Positions 1 to 6,256 of a stretch of DNA of 8,757 bases are shown piece after piece; within the stretch, counting starts at the first letter, position 1; each line of letters starts with the position of its first letter. The position numbers were made by a program, and so were the translations under genes. Location: positions 1 through 8,757 of the forward strand of contig JAJYIL010000100.1 of NCBI GenBank assembly GCA_021790055.1, in the 5' to 3' direction. This DNA is from Bacteroidota bacterium (GTDB taxonomy: Bacteria > Bacteroidota > Ignavibacteria > Ignavibacteriales > Ignavibacteriaceae). Below the pieces are notes generated by a model, which made no database searches, was not told where the DNA came from, and saw only the letters and a list, made by a program, of their open reading frames with translations.

Positions 1-386
1 GCGGAGAATATAAGATCCCGCGCTACGTTAATGACATTGTTTCGGCATTTTATTATGCAAGGACTTTGGATTTTTCAAAATTGAAATACGGGGATACAAT
101 TCAATTAAAAAATTTTTATAAGGATTCGGTATACACCCTTGATGTAAAATACCTTGGCACAGATAAAGCATCGGTACCGGCAGGAACTTTTAACTGTATT
201 GTTGTTGAGCCGATTATTGTAAAAGGCGGGCTGTTTAAAAGCGAGGGAAGCATCTTTGTTTGGCTTACCGATGATGAGCTCCACTTACCTGTCAAGGTGA
301 AAACAAAGGTGTTAATTGGTTCAATTGATGCCGTACTGACCGGCTATCAGGGGCTTGCGGGCAAATTAACATCAAAGATTAATTAG
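1..386 (+). CDS. DUF3108 domain protein, C-terminal part (5' end outside window)
   Basis: The reading frame is open from the left edge (first whole codon at 3) to the TAG at 384-386, so this is the last ~127 residues of a longer protein. A TTG at 66 could be taken as a start, but the frame continues upstream with family-like sequence (YVNDIVSAFYYART at about 24-65), so the true start lies before the window. The end resembles the C-terminus of DUF3108 proteins: the 'VxDxxSAFYYxR' element, then PAGTFNC, a VEP strand, 'GLFKSEGSIFVWLTDD', and the closing 'PVKVKTKVLIGSIDAVL' strand pair. DUF3108 proteins are usually exported beta-rich envelope proteins of about 230-270 residues with no defined biochemical role. 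Any signal peptide would be in the missing N-terminus. It lies 37 nt before the CPBP gene and may be co-transcribed with it. Family assignment is fairly sure; function is unknown. Confidence 0.82.
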   Translation, partial: GEYKIPRYVNDIVSAFYYARTLDFSKLKYGDTIQLKNFYKDSVYTLDVKYLGTDKASVPAGTFNCIVVEPIIVKGGLFKSEGSIFVWLTDDELHLPVKVKTKVLIGSIDAVLTGYQGLAGKLTSKIN

Positions 387-423
387 AGTAGAAAATCTGT
401 CTCCTTTTTTTTATTTTCACATT

Positions 424-1398
424 ATGGATGAACTAAATAATAAAACGCAGCTTTCGGAACAGAATCCGGAAACAAAAGAATTAGAGAACAAAAGCCTAAA
501 CGATAACAACGGGATAAAGCCTAAAATCAATCCAATCACAGCGGCGCTTATCGGTCTGTTTGGAGGATTTTTCCTTTACCAGTTTGTCGGCGGCGCGCTT
601 ATGCTGCTGATTTTCGGATTCGACTTGAAGAATGCGCCGGTTAACAGTATGAGGCTGATGACTATTGCAGGCGAAATTCTTTTTATCCTTCTGCCGGCTT
701 TAATATTAGCAAAGATTTTTTACGAGGATGTCGGGCATATAATTCGTTTTAAATATCCGAAGCTGGAAGAGATTTTTCTTTTTATTATTGGCATAGCCGT
801 ACTTACGCCATTAATCCAGTATTATCTTTCAATTCAAACTTACATTATAAATGTTTGGTCGGTAACCTCGCCGTTTGTTCATTCAATAAAGTCGTTCCTT
901 GATAAGCTGAATAATATGGTAGATCAGACATACAGCAATTTGCTTAGTACAAAGTCTATCATAGAAGGATTGCTCGTAATAATAGTAGTCTCAGTCGTCC
1001 CTGCCTTATGCGAAGAGGTTATGTTTCGCGGGTACATCCAGAAAAGCTTTGAGTTTAAGATGAAGCCGATTTGGGCTGCAATTATTACAGCCATCTTCTT
1101 CGGGCTTTATCATTTTAATCCTTACGGTTTAATCCCGTTGATTGCGTTGGGATTATACTTTGGCTATGCAGCTTATATGAGCAACTCAATCTTTGTACCT
1201 ATGACGCTGCACTTTATAAATAATTTTATGGCGGTAATTCTTTATTTCATCTTTGGAGATGACGACGTTATTAACTCGACTATCGATAAGAACTTTAATC
1301 TTTCATCTTCATTGTTGATATTTGCCGGTCTATTAATCTTATTTTTCGGAGTAATCTTTTATATAAAGCGATATTATATACAAACTAAAAATGTATAG
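424..1398 (+). CDS. CPBP family intramembrane metalloprotease (CAAX protease/bacteriocin-processing type)
   Basis: A 324-residue polytopic membrane protein with a polar, Asn/Gln/Glu-rich N-terminal tail (about 1-33) followed by several hydrophobic helices. All three CPBP (Rce1/ABI) motifs are visible: the EExxxR motif with E197, E198 and R202 (CEEVMFRGY); the FxxxH motif with F226 and H230; and HxxxN with H263 and N267. These glutamates and histidines form the catalytic site, so the protein looks active rather than degenerate. Family members cleave peptide bonds within or near the membrane; the substrate here cannot be told from sequence. The ATG at 424 follows a T-rich spacer with no clear Shine-Dalgarno, but the hydrophobic core begins soon after and the frame fits. 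The TAG stop at 1396-1398 is part of the AGGAGG ribosome-binding site of the next gene, so it is coupled to the zinc-ribbon/DUF2007 protein and, through it, to CdsA. Confidence 0.93.
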   Translation: MDELNNKTQLSEQNPETKELENKSLNDNNGIKPKINPITAALIGLFGGFFLYQFVGGALMLLIFGFDLKNAPVNSMRLMTIAGEILFILLPALILAKIFYEDVGHIIRFKYPKLEEIFLFIIGIAVLTPLIQYYLSIQTYIINVWSVTSPFVHSIKSFLDKLNNMVDQTYSNLLSTKSIIEGLLVIIVVSVVPALCEEVMFRGYIQKSFEFKMKPIWAAIITAIFFGLYHFNPYGLIPLIALGLYFGYAAYMSNSIFVPMTLHFINNFMAVILYFIFGDDDVINSTIDKNFNLSSSLLIFAGLLILFFGVIFYIKRYYIQTKNV

Positions 1399-1402
1399 GA
1401 GG
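1397..1402 (+). promoter_or_regulatory. Strong Shine-Dalgarno overlapping the upstream stop codon
   Basis: AGGAGG lies at 1397-1402, four bases before the ATG at 1407. Its first two bases are the last two of the CPBP stop codon (TAG, 1396-1398). It is the only consensus Shine-Dalgarno among the gene starts in this window. It fixes the start of the zinc-ribbon gene and suggests that ribosomes finishing the protease re-initiate here. Confidence 0.7.
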
Positions 1403-1406
1403 AAAT

Positions 1407-1760
1407 ATGCCGATCTGTCCAAATTGCGGATATGAATATGTTTCCGGGATAACTTATTGCCGGGATTGCGGAGTTCATTTAGTTGCTGAAAACTACTACG
1501 TGAAGCCAGAAAACTGGAGCGAAGAGAACTGGGAAGTGGTTTATACCTCAAGCCAGGAGTTTGAAGTTGAAATGCTGAAAGATAATCTTGAAGGCGCCGG
1601 CATTCCGGCTGCTATATTATCCCAGAAGGATAGGAACTTCCCGGCTCCGGGCGACTTTTCCATTGTTAAGCTCTTAGTTCACAAGGAAGATGTTCAAAGC
1701 GCTCTTAATTTTATCGAGCAAATAAAAAATCAACTTCCCGATGAGGAAGAAGAAAAATAA
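1407..1760 (+). CDS. Zinc-ribbon plus DUF2007 (putative signal-transducing) protein
   Basis: A 117-residue soluble protein in two parts. Residues 1-25 form a rubredoxin-like zinc ribbon with CxxC pairs at C4/C7 and C18/C21 (PICPNCGYE ... YCRDCG), expected to bind one Zn2+. Residues about 42-106 match DUF2007: 'WEVVYTSSQEFEVEMLKDNL', a short 'GIPAAIL' strand, and a 'VKLLVHKEDVQSALNFIE' end, a small alpha-beta fold described as a putative signal-transducing domain and distantly like PII/ACT-type folds. The tail is acidic (DEEEEK). There is no signal peptide, so it should be cytoplasmic. The start at 1407 has a consensus Shine-Dalgarno. The stop TAA (1758-1760) overlaps the CdsA ATG by one base (TAATG). 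A regulatory or adaptor role for the flanking membrane protease or CdsA is inferred from position only; no enzyme motif is visible. Confidence 0.87.
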   Translation: MPICPNCGYEYVSGITYCRDCGVHLVAENYYVKPENWSEENWEVVYTSSQEFEVEMLKDNLEGAGIPAAILSQKDRNFPAPGDFSIVKLLVHKEDVQSALNFIEQIKNQLPDEEEEK

Positions 1761-2581
1761 TGGCGCTTTCCAATACGGCGAAGAGAGTAGTTGTTTCCGC
1801 TATAGCAGTACCGGTTATCTTAGCTGTATGTTATATCGGCAGCTTTATTTTCTTCTCGTTTGTAGTTGCGGTTGCGCTTATTTCCTTTTACGAATTTTCT
1901 TCAATTGCTAAAAATAAAGGGATAAGTGTAAACGTTTGGATAGGCTTTTTTAGCCTTATCTTTCTTGCAGTTAATCAGTTTAATAATGTTTTTAGTACCT
2001 ATACATTTGTTCTTGTACTGATGATAGTTATTTCTGCGGTCGAATTGTTCAGGAATAAGAACTCCGCCATTTACAATATCGGCGCTACCCTTCTCGGAAT
2101 TTTTTACATCGGCGCTTTTGCAAGCTCGATGATAGGGATAAGAGAATTTTATCCGGCTGTAGGAGACATTTACCTGCGCGGCGGCTATATAATTATTTCG
2201 GTTTTCATATCCATCTGGATTTGCGATTCCGCAGCATTCTTCGGCGGAACTGCATTCGGAAAGCACAAGCTCTTCGAGCGCGTCAGCCCCAACAAAAGCT
2301 GGGAAGGGGCAGTTTTTGGCTTTATTTTCGCTATACTAACAATGATATTGCTGAAAGAAATTTTATTGAGCTTTCTTTCATGGCAAACTGTAATTGCATT
2401 TGGAATTATTGTAGGCACAGTTGGACAGATCGGGGATTTAATTGAGTCATTGTTTAAGCGCGATGCCGGCGTTAAAGACTCGTCCGGTCTAATTCCCGGT
2501 CACGGCGGAATCTTCGACCGGTTTGACTCTATACTATTTACCGCCCCGTTCATCCTTCTGTACCTGAAATATATCCACTGA
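1760..2581 (+). CDS. cdsA: Phosphatidate cytidylyltransferase (CDP-diglyceride synthase)
   Basis: A 273-residue integral membrane protein that converts phosphatidic acid and CTP to CDP-diacylglycerol and pyrophosphate, the branch point for all major bacterial phospholipids, at the inner membrane. The complete CDS family signature is present at S230-D256: S-L-F-K-R, then K-D, then the P-G-H-G-G-I-F-D-R-F-D block whose aspartates bind metal and CTP. Upstream are the other conserved elements CDSAAFFGGTAFGKHK (about 155-170) and SPNKSWEG (176-183). Hydrophobic stretches at about 10-45, 58-95, 108-127, 143-160, 185-222 and the C-terminus fit a multi-helix topology. The length is normal for the family. 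The ATG at 1760 overlaps the previous stop codon, implying translational coupling. The TGA at 2579-2581 is followed by a 110-nt gap, so this probably ends the first transcription unit. Confidence 0.96.
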   Translation: MALSNTAKRVVVSAIAVPVILAVCYIGSFIFFSFVVAVALISFYEFSSIAKNKGISVNVWIGFFSLIFLAVNQFNNVFSTYTFVLVLMIVISAVELFRNKNSAIYNIGATLLGIFYIGAFASSMIGIREFYPAVGDIYLRGGYIIISVFISIWICDSAAFFGGTAFGKHKLFERVSPNKSWEGAVFGFIFAILTMILLKEILLSFLSWQTVIAFGIIVGTVGQIGDLIESLFKRDAGVKDSSGLIPGHGGIFDRFDSILFTAPFILLYLKYIH

Positions 2582-2599
2582 AATTTTAAGGCAATTAAT

Positions 2600-2628
2600 T
2601 TGAACTTTCTTAATCCTGCTCATAATTT
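2600..2628 (+). promoter_or_regulatory. Weak promoter candidate upstream of rimO operon
   Basis: In the only sizeable gap between the first two gene blocks, TTGAAC (2600-2605) is followed 15 nt later by CATAAT (2621-2626), or 17 nt later by TAATTT (2623-2628). This resembles a sigma-70-like -35/-10 pair. The region is AT-rich, so chance matches are likely, and many Bacteroidota use a different consensus. The position after cdsA and 60-90 nt before the rimO start is sensible for the promoter of the downstream operon. Confidence 0.3.
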
Positions 2629-2629
2629 T

Positions 2630-2644
2630 AATCATAATATGATT
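2630..2644. repeat. 15-bp palindrome (possible operator) in the cdsA-rimO gap
   Basis: AATCATA-A-TATGATT is a perfect inverted repeat of 7-bp arms around one central base. It sits immediately downstream of the weak -10 candidate and about 48 nt before the rimO start. The length and symmetry suit a dimeric DNA-binding regulator, but AT-rich spacers produce such palindromes by chance. No regulator gene is in the window. It is not followed by a T-tract, so it does not look like a terminator. Confidence 0.3.
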
Positions 2645-2691
2645 TAGAGTTCCGATAAATCGAGACGAGAGCAGGAAATACTTTTTTATTT

Positions 2692-4008
2692 ATGATAATG
2701 AAGACCAACGACAAAATAAGCATAATCACCTTAGGCTGTTCAAAGAATACAGTTGATTCAGAAAGGCTTATGAACCAGATCCGGTTGAATAATTTGAAGC
2801 TAACCGGTAAGTTAGAAAATGCAGGGACTATAATCATTAATACTTGCGGCTTTATTGAGGCAGCTAAAGAAGAATCAATTAATACCATTTTAAATGCCGT
2901 TGCACTAAAGCAGGAAGGAAGAATTAAAAAGGTTATCGTTGCAGGCTGCCTGTCGGAACGGTATAAGCCGGAGCTTCAAAAAGAAATACCCGAGGTTGAT
3001 GCATACTTCGGCACTGAAAATTATGAAGGCATTATAAAAGAGCTTGGCGGAGAGCTGAAATACAACCTGCTCGGCGAAAGATATATAACGACGCCGTCGC
3101 ATACTGCTTACCTAAAAATTTCCGAGGGCTGCGATCATCCTTGTTCATTCTGCGCTATACCTTTAATGCGCGGGAAGCATAATTCCAAATCGATGGAAGA
3201 CTTGATAAGCGAAGCTGAGTTTCTTGCCCGAAACAACGCTAAAGAATTAATCCTGATTGCCCAGGATACTACCGATTATGGGAAAGACTTTTATAATAAA
3301 AGATCTCTTTCAGAATTGTTAAACAGGTTAAGCGAGATTGACGGCATAGAATGGATACGCCTGATGTATGCTTACCCATCTCACTTTCCCGAAGATTTAA
3401 TTGATACGGTTGCTCAAAATCCAAAAGTGCTGAAATACTTAGATATTCCTCTTCAGCATATTTCGGATACAGTGCTTAAGTCGATGAGGCGCGGAGTTAC
3501 GGGTAAAAAGACAAGGGAATTGATAGTCAAGCTTCGCGAAAGAATTCCGGGTGTCGTAATTCGTACAACATTTATAACCGGCTACCCGAATGAAACGGAA
3601 AAAGATTTCATAGAGTTAAAAGATTTTATAAGCGAGGCAAAGTTCGAAAGGATAGGTGTCTTTACTTTTTCGGTAGAAGAGAATACATCGAGCTTTATGC
3701 TCGGCGATCCGGTTCCGGAAAAGGTTAAGCTCGATAGAAAAGAAACCTTAATGGAGCTTCAAAAGGAAATTTCATTAGAAAAGAATAGGGAGCTAATCGG
3801 CAAAAGGCTTCAAGTGCTGGTAGAACGGAAAGAAGGTAAGTTTTATGTAGCGCGTTCTTACCGGGATGCGCCCGAGGTTGACGGCGAAGTTTTAATACCG
3901 CTTAATGGTATTGATGTAAAGAAAGGAAATTTTTATTATGTTGAAGTAACGGATTGCAATGAATATGATTTATTTGCAAAGTATACCGGGAAAGAGAGCA
4001 CAAGATGA
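2692..4008 (+). CDS. rimO: Ribosomal protein uS12 (S12) methylthiotransferase RimO
   Basis: A 438-residue radical SAM enzyme that adds a methylthio group to the beta-carbon of a conserved aspartate of ribosomal protein S12. Three domains are seen. The N-terminal MTTase domain holds the auxiliary [4Fe-4S] cysteines C16 (TLGCSKN), C52 (NTCGF) and C86 (AGCLSER). The radical SAM core has CxxxCxxC at C147, C151 and C154 (GCDHPCSFCAIP). A C-terminal TRAM domain (about 370-435) carries RSYRDAPEVDGEV. The R-x-x-x-DAPEVDG form and 'LGCSKNTVDSE' separate RimO from the tRNA enzyme MiaB. The length is normal and all ligands are present. ATG codons occur at 2692 and 2698; either fits, since the conserved domain begins at about residue 8, and no clear Shine-Dalgarno decides. 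The TGA stop overlaps the next ATG (ATGA, 4005-4008), coupling translation to the GWxTD gene. Confidence 0.96.
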   Translation: MIMKTNDKISIITLGCSKNTVDSERLMNQIRLNNLKLTGKLENAGTIIINTCGFIEAAKEESINTILNAVALKQEGRIKKVIVAGCLSERYKPELQKEIPEVDAYFGTENYEGIIKELGGELKYNLLGERYITTPSHTAYLKISEGCDHPCSFCAIPLMRGKHNSKSMEDLISEAEFLARNNAKELILIAQDTTDYGKDFYNKRSLSELLNRLSEIDGIEWIRLMYAYPSHFPEDLIDTVAQNPKVLKYLDIPLQHISDTVLKSMRRGVTGKKTRELIVKLRERIPGVVIRTTFITGYPNETEKDFIELKDFISEAKFERIGVFTFSVEENTSSFMLGDPVPEKVKLDRKETLMELQKEISLEKNRELIGKRLQVLVERKEGKFYVARSYRDAPEVDGEVLIPLNGIDVKKGNFYYVEVTDCNEYDLFAKYTGKESTR

Positions 4009-5288
4009 AAGCTTTGTTATTAACTGCATTGCAGGTAGCTTTAATTGCAATGCTTGTTCAAGCCCAGGTTGAAGATGCAACCGAGGAAAATGCATACAAC
4101 CAAAAGCCGAAATTCTACCAGGACTTTCTTAACTTTTCCTCAGGCAAAAAAGACCTGACGAGGCTTGATGCATTTGTTATGATTCCTTACACAACCATCC
4201 AATTTGTAAAATCTGATAACGGCTTTGACGGCAGCTATTCCATAACAATTTCTGTCTTTGATAAGGATAAGGAAAAATTGATCGAAGAGAAAAGCTGGAA
4301 CGAGAACATCAATGCTAAAGATTTCAATGAAGCCACCAATAAAGAAAACTACAGCTTGAATCTAAAATCGTTTTATCTACAACCCGGCGAGTATTTCATT
4401 CGAACATCAGTTGAGGATAAAGAATCCAGCGCGGAATATCCTAAAGAATTTAATCTAAAAATTAGGAACCTATCCGAACCGCTTGCAGTAAGCGACATAA
4501 TGCTTCTCGATAAACGGGTTAAGGAAGACGGAAAGAACAAAATATCACCAAATATTACAGGCAATGTTTCTCTGCAGAAGGACGGCTTACCGATCTTTTA
4601 TGAAATTTATTCCGACAAGCCTGAGAAATTAAATATTGATTATACGGTTCTTGACAAAAGGGAGCATAAGATTTATGATTACTCGGTAGTCAAGGATATA
4701 GATACCGGGCGAACCCAGGTTTTTTACACAATCAAAGACAGTAGCCTTAGCCTGGGCTTGTATAGGCTGGAAGTCCAGTTGAAAAACAGCGATGATAAAA
4801 CTCTCGCCTCGATTGCGAGACCTTTTTACTCCCGCTGGGCTGGAATACCTTCAACAGTTGATGATCTTAGTAAAGCTGTGGATGAAATGGTTTACATTGC
4901 ATCGCCCGGCGAAATAGCGGGAATAAAGTCTGCTAAGACCAAAGAAGAAGAAACGCAAAGATTTTTAGCCTATTGGAAAAATATGGACCCGACTCCCGGT
5001 ACAAGTGAGAATGAACTGTTCGACGAGTATTATGGAAGGGTTGCTTATGCCAACGAGCATTTCTCCCGTTATATGCCGGGATGGAGATCAGACCAGGGAA
5101 TGGTGTTTATATTGTTAGGTCCGCCGGATAACGTTGACAGGCATCCGTTCGATATGGATTCCAAGCCTTATGAAATCTGGCAGTATTATAATCTTAACCG
5201 CAGCTTCATCTTTGTTGATGAGACCGGGTTTGGCGACTACCGTTTAATCACTCCTCTTACCGGTGATCTTTATAAATTCAGAAGGTAA
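4005..5288 (+). CDS. Secreted GWxTD domain-containing protein
   Basis: A 427-residue exported protein of a family common in Bacteroidota, Ignavibacteria and related phyla, with no established function. Residues 1-20 form a signal peptide (hydrophobic MKALLLTALQVALIAM, then V-Q-A with cleavage probably after A20); there is no lipobox. Residues about 52-155 and 180-275 look like two successive beta-sandwich domains, the first ending in LQPGEYFIRTSVED and the second in LGLYRLEVQLKNSD. Residues about 318-425 form the GWxTD domain: 'LAYWKNMDPTPGTSENE', then GWRSD at 359-363, then 'FILLGPPDNV' and 'PYEIWQYYNLNRSFIFVDETGFGDYRL'. The name motif has Ser instead of Thr. The start at 4005 overlaps the rimO stop by 4 nt and is supported by the signal peptide. 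Two bases separate it from the kinase gene. A periplasmic or surface structural role is inferred, not shown. Confidence 0.9.
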   Translation: MKALLLTALQVALIAMLVQAQVEDATEENAYNQKPKFYQDFLNFSSGKKDLTRLDAFVMIPYTTIQFVKSDNGFDGSYSITISVFDKDKEKLIEEKSWNENINAKDFNEATNKENYSLNLKSFYLQPGEYFIRTSVEDKESSAEYPKEFNLKIRNLSEPLAVSDIMLLDKRVKEDGKNKISPNITGNVSLQKDGLPIFYEIYSDKPEKLNIDYTVLDKREHKIYDYSVVKDIDTGRTQVFYTIKDSSLSLGLYRLEVQLKNSDDKTLASIARPFYSRWAGIPSTVDDLSKAVDEMVYIASPGEIAGIKSAKTKEEETQRFLAYWKNMDPTPGTSENELFDEYYGRVAYANEHFSRYMPGWRSDQGMVFILLGPPDNVDRHPFDMDSKPYEIWQYYNLNRSFIFVDETGFGDYRLITPLTGDLYKFRR

Positions 5289-5290
5289 AA

Positions 5291-6256
5291 ATGATAGTTA
5301 CCGTAACATTAAATCCGCTGCTCGAAAGAAGATTTTATTTTAAGCATGTTTTATTTGAGGAAGAGAACCGGAACGGAAAGCAAGAGTTAAAAGCCGGTGG
5401 TAAGGGAATTAATGTAAGCAGGCAATTAAGCTATCTGAACCTTGATAACATCGCCTTTACGTTTTTAGGCGGGATGAACGGTAAGATGTTAAACCAGGTT
5501 TTAACCGAAGAAAAGATTAAGCACGTTTCTATTCACACATCAAATGAAACGCGGGATGCTTCTTTGATCATAGATGAATCATCCGGTAAGGTCTCTACAT
5601 TCTTCGGTCCAAATTCAATTATCAGCACGGGCGAGGCAAAAGAATTCTTATCTAAGCTTGAAAAGATGATTGAGAATTGCGAGACTGTTGTGTTTGCCGG
5701 AAGCTCGCCTTGTAAAGAGACTGACGAAATTTTTCCGGCAGGAATTGAAATAGCCAATAAGTTCGATAAAATTTCTATATGCGACACTTACGGCAGGCAT
5801 CTGGAAAGGTGTATTGAAAAATCACCGACAATAATCCATAACAATATTTCCGAATTAGAAAGCTCGTGTGGAATTTCTCTTAACTCTGAAGAAGACAAAA
5901 TTGAATTTTTAAACAAGCTATACAGCCGCGGAATTAAACAAGCATATCTTACAAACGGCGGAGATTATCTTTATGCTGCAGACTTTGATTATCATTATAA
6001 GATCCAACCTCCGGGAATTAGCGTAGTTGATCCAACAGGCAGCGGAGACGCCTTTGTTGCCGGAATTGTTTTTTCATGGCATAATTCGCTTACATTTGAA
6101 AACGGATTGAAGCTGGCATCTTCACTCGGCGCATTAAATGCTTCCCGGTTTGATGTTTGCAATATCGGCTTTGATGAAGCTTTGGAGATGCAAAATCAAG
6201 TGAAGGTTTTGCCGGTCGGTAAAAAAATGAAAACTCTAAATGTCACTCCAAGTTAA
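5291..6256 (+). CDS. PfkB-family phosphosugar kinase (1-phosphofructokinase/tagatose-6-P kinase type)
   Basis: A 321-residue cytoplasmic ribokinase-fold kinase of the 1-phosphofructokinase/tagatose-6-phosphate kinase subfamily. Seen in order: the N-terminal 'VTVTLNPLLER' strand, the substrate-binding AGGKGINVSRQ (35-45), FLGGMNG (58-64), the GSSP turn (137-140), N185 and E188 in an NISELE segment that replaces the usual KPN-x-x-E-L, and the ATP/anion-hole signature VDPTGSGDAFVAGI (246-259) with catalytic base D253. The length is typical. The canonical 'NPAxD' aspartate that contacts the sugar is E12 here, and the usual KPN lysine is absent (IHNN), so the substrate may not be fructose 1-phosphate. 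A purine-rich GAAGG (5281-5285) sits five bases before the ATG. It follows the GWxTD gene by 2 nt and overlaps the Omp85 gene by 17 nt. Family placement is firm; exact substrate is not. Confidence 0.88.
   Translation: MIVTVTLNPLLERRFYFKHVLFEEENRNGKQELKAGGKGINVSRQLSYLNLDNIAFTFLGGMNGKMLNQVLTEEKIKHVSIHTSNETRDASLIIDESSGKVSTFFGPNSIISTGEAKEFLSKLEKMIENCETVVFAGSSPCKETDEIFPAGIEIANKFDKISICDTYGRHLERCIEKSPTIIHNNISELESSCGISLNSEEDKIEFLNKLYSRGIKQAYLTNGGDYLYAADFDYHYKIQPPGISVVDPTGSGDAFVAGIVFSWHNSLTFENGLKLASSLGALNASRFDVCNIGFDEALEMQNQVKVLPVGKKMKTLNVTPS

Noticed and set aside
66..386. Separate small gene starting at TTG 66
   Set aside because: The same frame is open to the left edge and the upstream residues fit the DUF3108 family, so the TTG is internal.
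391..418. Possible terminator between DUF3108 and CPBP genes (GAAAAT ... ATTTTC with a T-run between)
   Set aside because: The arms are six mostly A/T base pairs with a 16-nt loop and the T-run lies inside the loop, so it does not form a rho-independent terminator.
1339..1551. Minus-strand open frame of 70 codons
   Set aside because: It lies opposite the end of the CPBP gene and the start of the zinc-ribbon gene, both with clear family motifs, and has no recognisable domain.
1901..2445. Minus- and plus-strand open frames inside cdsA (1901-2266, 2185-2418, 2221-2445)
   Set aside because: They are shadows of cdsA; their translations are low-quality and the cdsA frame holds the full signature.
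2628..3102. Minus-strand open frames over the start of rimO (2628-2888, 2905-3102)
   Set aside because: They are antisense to the conserved MTTase domain and have no domain of their own.
4373..4564. Minus-strand open frame inside the GWxTD gene
   Set aside because: Antisense shadow with no start signal or family resemblance.
5533..5787. Minus-strand open frame inside the kinase gene
   Set aside because: Antisense shadow of a conserved kinase reading frame.
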